DNA from: Phenylobacterium sp. | Lineage (GTDB): Bacteria; Pseudomonadota; Alphaproteobacteria; Caulobacterales; Caulobacteraceae | DNA: 9,569 nt | Assembly: GCA_025350885.1 (NCBI GenBank) | Contig: JANXXA010000243.1 | Span: 1-9,569 of the forward strand | Reading direction: 5' to 3' | In this document: positions 7,907 through 9,569 of the stretch, one piece after another | How the letters are laid out: each line of letters begins with the position of its first letter | Position numbering within the stretch: position 1 is the first letter of the stretch | Position numbers and translations under genes: made by a program | Notes under the pieces: generated by a model | Seen by the model: the letters and a program-made list of their open reading frames with translations, nothing else | The model's database searches: none | What the model was told of the DNA's origin: nothing

Positions 7907-7936
7907 TTGCAATGCGCGTAATATCGCCGCGATATA
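7907..7936 (+). promoter_or_regulatory. possible promoter with palindrome upstream of the DUF1353 gene
   Basis: ttgcaa (7907-7912) and gatata (7931-7936) are spaced by 18 bases and could be -35 and -10 elements. The AT content here is clearly above that of the surrounding DNA. A perfect inverted repeat, atatcg-ccg-cgatat (7921-7935), overlaps the proposed -10 box and could be an operator. This rests on pattern only; an alternative pairing is ttggtc (7897-7902) with taatat (7919-7924). Confidence 0.35.
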
Positions 7937-7951
7937 GCTTGCGAGGGTTCC

Positions 7952-8590
7952 ATGGGCCGCACTGTCGCCATCGTCGCCATGGTCGTAGCAATGGTCGCCT
8001 CAGCGTCCTCAGCTGACGAACTGCAGGCCGCTCAAGCCCCCCTGGCTGCGCCCCCAGGGGACGCGCGCGCCGGCGTCGCGCAGACTGGCGCCGAGCCCTC
8101 AGCTCCAGACCGCAGCTTCGAAGCCCTTCCACCGAAGACCGCCGAAGGCGACCGCAAGGAGCGCTTCGGGGGCAAGCTGGTGCTCGTATTGCTGGACGAC
8201 AAGGACCACCCGTCCATGCGCGGCGGACGAAGCCTCTGGGCGGTTGAGCGGGCCATCGCCTATCGCGCGGGCTCCAGCGAGGATTTGATTACGGTGCCCC
8301 CAGGGTTCGTCACGGACCTGGCGTCGATCCCACGCTGGGCCTGGACGCTGCTGCCGCCGGATGGACCGTGGGTGAAGGCCGCCGTGATCCACGACTTCCT
8401 CTACCGGACCCACGGGACGGGCGTCTGGAAAGGCCATCCCTCGGGCATCGCGCGGCCGCAGCCCTACAGCCGCGCCGAAGCGGACGGAATCCTGCGCGAA
8501 GCCATGGCCGATCGCGGCGTCGGTCCCGTGGCGCGGAACATCATCTGGGCCGCCGTCCGCGTCGGCGGGTCCGGCGGCTGGGGAAGCTGA
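7952..8590 (+). CDS. DUF1353 domain protein with signal peptide
   Basis: The protein has 212 residues and unknown function. Residues 1-18 form a likely signal peptide (short MGR n-region, Ala/Val/Met core, ASA cleavage site), so the product is probably periplasmic or secreted. A low-complexity Ala/Pro/Gly-rich linker runs to about residue 60. The rest is a DUF1353 domain, recognised by VPPGFVTDLASIPR (115-128), VIHDFLYRTHG (145-155), SRAEAD (173-178) and a late Trp (W210). DUF1353 is best known from phage and prophage proteins of about 120-150 residues without export signals; no other phage gene is visible nearby. The conserved His-Asp and the AD motif suggest a metal or catalytic site, but no reaction is established. 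ATG 7952 has gaggg at 7943-7947. The gene ends 22 bases before the convergent fghA stop. Confidence 0.84.
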   Translation: MGRTVAIVAMVVAMVASASSADELQAAQAPLAAPPGDARAGVAQTGAEPSAPDRSFEALPPKTAEGDRKERFGGKLVLVLLDDKDHPSMRGGRSLWAVERAIAYRAGSSEDLITVPPGFVTDLASIPRWAWTLLPPDGPWVKAAVIHDFLYRTHGTGVWKGHPSGIARPQPYSRAEADGILREAMADRGVGPVARNIIWAAVRVGGSGGWGS

Positions 8591-8592
8591 AC

Positions 8593-8620
8593 GGGCCGTC
8601 AGTCGGGGGCCGTCAGTCGG
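8593..8620. repeat. 14-base tandem duplication over the fghA stop codon
   Basis: gggccgtcagtcgg occurs twice without a gap (8593-8606 and 8607-8620), followed by a partial third match, gggccg, at 8621-8626. The second copy holds the fghA stop (8613-8615, reverse strand) and the first holds a duplicate of it. The repeat fills the gap between the convergent DUF1353 and fghA genes. Confidence 0.8.
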
Positions 8621-9458
8621 GGGCCGCCAGCCGCTCGGCGTGCCAGCGCAGGTGATCGTCCATGAAGCTGGCGATGAAGGCGTAGCTGTGATCGTAACCC
8701 GCCCGCAGGCGCAGGGCGAGCGGGATGCCGGCGTCGCGGCAGGCGGCCTCAAGCAGCTGCGGGTTTAACTGCGCCTGGAGGAAATCGTCCGCCTCGCCCT
8801 GATCGACCAGCAGCTCGGGCAATCGCGCCCCGTCCTCGATCAGCGCGGTGGCGTCATAGCGTCTCCAGGTCCGGCGATCCGGCCCGAGGTAGCCCCCCAG
8901 GGCCTTCTCGCCCCACGCGCATCGGATCGGCGCGCAGATCGGCGCGAAAGCCGAAATGCTCCGCCAGCGTCCGGGGTTCTTCAGTCCCAGGGTCAGCGCG
9001 CCGTGGCCCCCCATGGAGTGGCCCATCAGCGCCTGGCGATCCATATCGACGGGAAAGTTCGCCGCCAGCACCTGCGGCAACTCGGTCGTGACGTAGCTCC
9101 CCATCCGGAAGTTCGCGGCCCAGGGCGCCTCAGTGGCGTCGACGTAGAAACCGGCGCCCTGGCCGAAATCATAGGCGGGATCATCGGGAACGCCGGCGCC
9201 GCGCGGACTGGTGTCGGGGGCCACGAAGATCAGGCCCAGCTCGGCGCAGGCGCGCTGAAACTGGCCCTTGTCGGTGACATTGCCGTGGGTGCAGGTGAGG
9301 CCCGAGAGATACCAGATCACCGGTCGGGGTTCGCGTTCCGCCTGGGGCGGAGTGAAGACGCTGAAGGTCATCGGGGTCTTGGTCTCGGCGCTGGCGTGGC
9401 GATAGACGCCCTGAACCCCGCCGAACATCTTCGCCGTGGAGAGGGTTTCCAGGCTCAA
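8613..9458 (-). CDS. fghA: S-formylglutathione hydrolase
   Basis: This cytosolic serine esterase of the esterase D family hydrolyses S-formylglutathione to formate and glutathione, the last step of glutathione-dependent formaldehyde detoxification. The 281 residues match the family (about 280). Landmarks are WYLSGLTCTHGN (49-60), PDTSPRG (81-87), nucleophile S148 in GHSMGGHGAL, acid D224 in DQGEADDF and base H257 in GYDHSYAFI. The triad spacings of 76 and 33 equal those of E. coli FrmB. The start is TTG at 9458, with no better ATG near the family's N-terminus. The TTG overlaps the TGA of the upstream dehydrogenase gene in a TTGA arrangement, so translation is probably coupled and both enzymes come from one transcript. 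The C-terminal residues end at a 14-base duplication just past the stop. The identification is very secure. Confidence 0.96.
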   Translation of the reverse strand: MSLETLSTAKMFGGVQGVYRHASAETKTPMTFSVFTPPQAEREPRPVIWYLSGLTCTHGNVTDKGQFQRACAELGLIFVAPDTSPRGAGVPDDPAYDFGQGAGFYVDATEAPWAANFRMGSYVTTELPQVLAANFPVDMDRQALMGHSMGGHGALTLGLKNPGRWRSISAFAPICAPIRCAWGEKALGGYLGPDRRTWRRYDATALIEDGARLPELLVDQGEADDFLQAQLNPQLLEAACRDAGIPLALRLRAGYDHSYAFIASFMDDHLRWHAERLAAPD

Positions 9459-9569
9459 TAGACCACCACGCTGCGGATGCTTGTTCCGGCGTGCATCAGC
9501 TCGAAAGCCTCGTTGATCCGGTCCAGCGGCAGGGTGTGGGTGATCATCGGATCGATCTCGATCTTGCCG
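9455..9569 (-). CDS. frmA: S-(hydroxymethyl)glutathione dehydrogenase (class III alcohol dehydrogenase), C-terminal part
   Basis: Only the last 37 codons and the TGA are in the window; the rest lies beyond the right edge. The fragment begins GKIEIDPMITHTLPLD, continues RINEAFELMHAG and ends TSIRSVVVY. This closely follows the C-terminus of class III zinc alcohol dehydrogenases such as E. coli FrmA (also called adhC or flhA). The enzyme oxidises the spontaneous formaldehyde-glutathione adduct to S-formylglutathione with NAD+, which supplies the substrate of the fghA product encoded directly downstream. The stop codon overlaps the fghA TTG start by two bases. The zinc and NAD sites lie outside the window and could not be examined. 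Confidence 0.93.
   Translation of the reverse strand, partial: GKIEIDPMITHTLPLDRINEAFELMHAGTSIRSVVVY

Noticed and set aside
8039..8060. Seven-base inverted repeat cccctgg/ccagggg inside the DUF1353 gene
   Set aside because: It lies in codons for the Pro/Ala-rich linker, where such C and G runs are expected; there is no sign of regulation.
7035..8132. 365-residue reverse open frame opposite the cyclase gene
   Set aside because: The forward cyclase is certain from its metal motif. The reverse frame is a composition artefact crossing an intergenic gap.

Overview
The window is a high-GC stretch of bacterial chromosome, densely coding, with GC-rich third codon positions and almost no intergenic space. 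The gene content (Bcr/CflA exporter, CHRD protein, cyclase-family hydrolase, glutathione-dependent formaldehyde genes) and the style of the proteins suggest an alphaproteobacterium, most likely of the Caulobacter/Phenylobacterium type. That assignment is an inference from composition and protein character. No rRNA, tRNA, CRISPR array, insertion sequence or prophage was found.

Layout. Bases 1-96 carry a short tandem repeat and the leader of the first gene. A forward operon follows: a class III (glutamate-1-semialdehyde-aminomutase-like) aminotransferase (97-1374), an amidase-signature hydrolase (1379-2809, 4 bases later) and a DUF423 small membrane protein (2827-3203) broken by a one-base deletion. 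A Bcr/CflA-type MFS drug exporter (3200-4414, reverse) converges on it, and the two stop codons overlap. Divergent from the exporter is a second forward group: an epoxide-hydrolase-type alpha/beta hydrolase (4511-5527), a proline iminopeptidase (5561-6556), a secreted CHRD-domain protein (6640-7038) and a cyclase-family metal hydrolase (7068-7859). A small gene follows for a DUF1353 protein with a signal peptide (7952-8590), with a possible promoter of its own.

The right end is on the reverse strand: S-formylglutathione hydrolase fghA (8613-9458, TTG start overlapping the upstream stop) and the last 37 codons of glutathione-dependent formaldehyde dehydrogenase (9455-9569). These two enzymes form the standard route that oxidises formaldehyde as its glutathione adduct to formate and releases glutathione.

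How the genes fit together. Only the formaldehyde pair is a clear pathway. The aminotransferase-amidase pair looks co-translated and may process one amide/amine substrate, but that substrate cannot be named from sequence. The remaining genes are hydrolases and export functions typical of accessory catabolic or housekeeping regions. I did not find a convincing new multi-gene system. The observations most worth checking are the DUF423 frameshift, the aminotransferase-amidase pair, the secreted form of DUF1353, and three small sequence structures: the repeat at the left edge, a stop codon in a hairpin loop, and a tandem duplication over the fghA stop.
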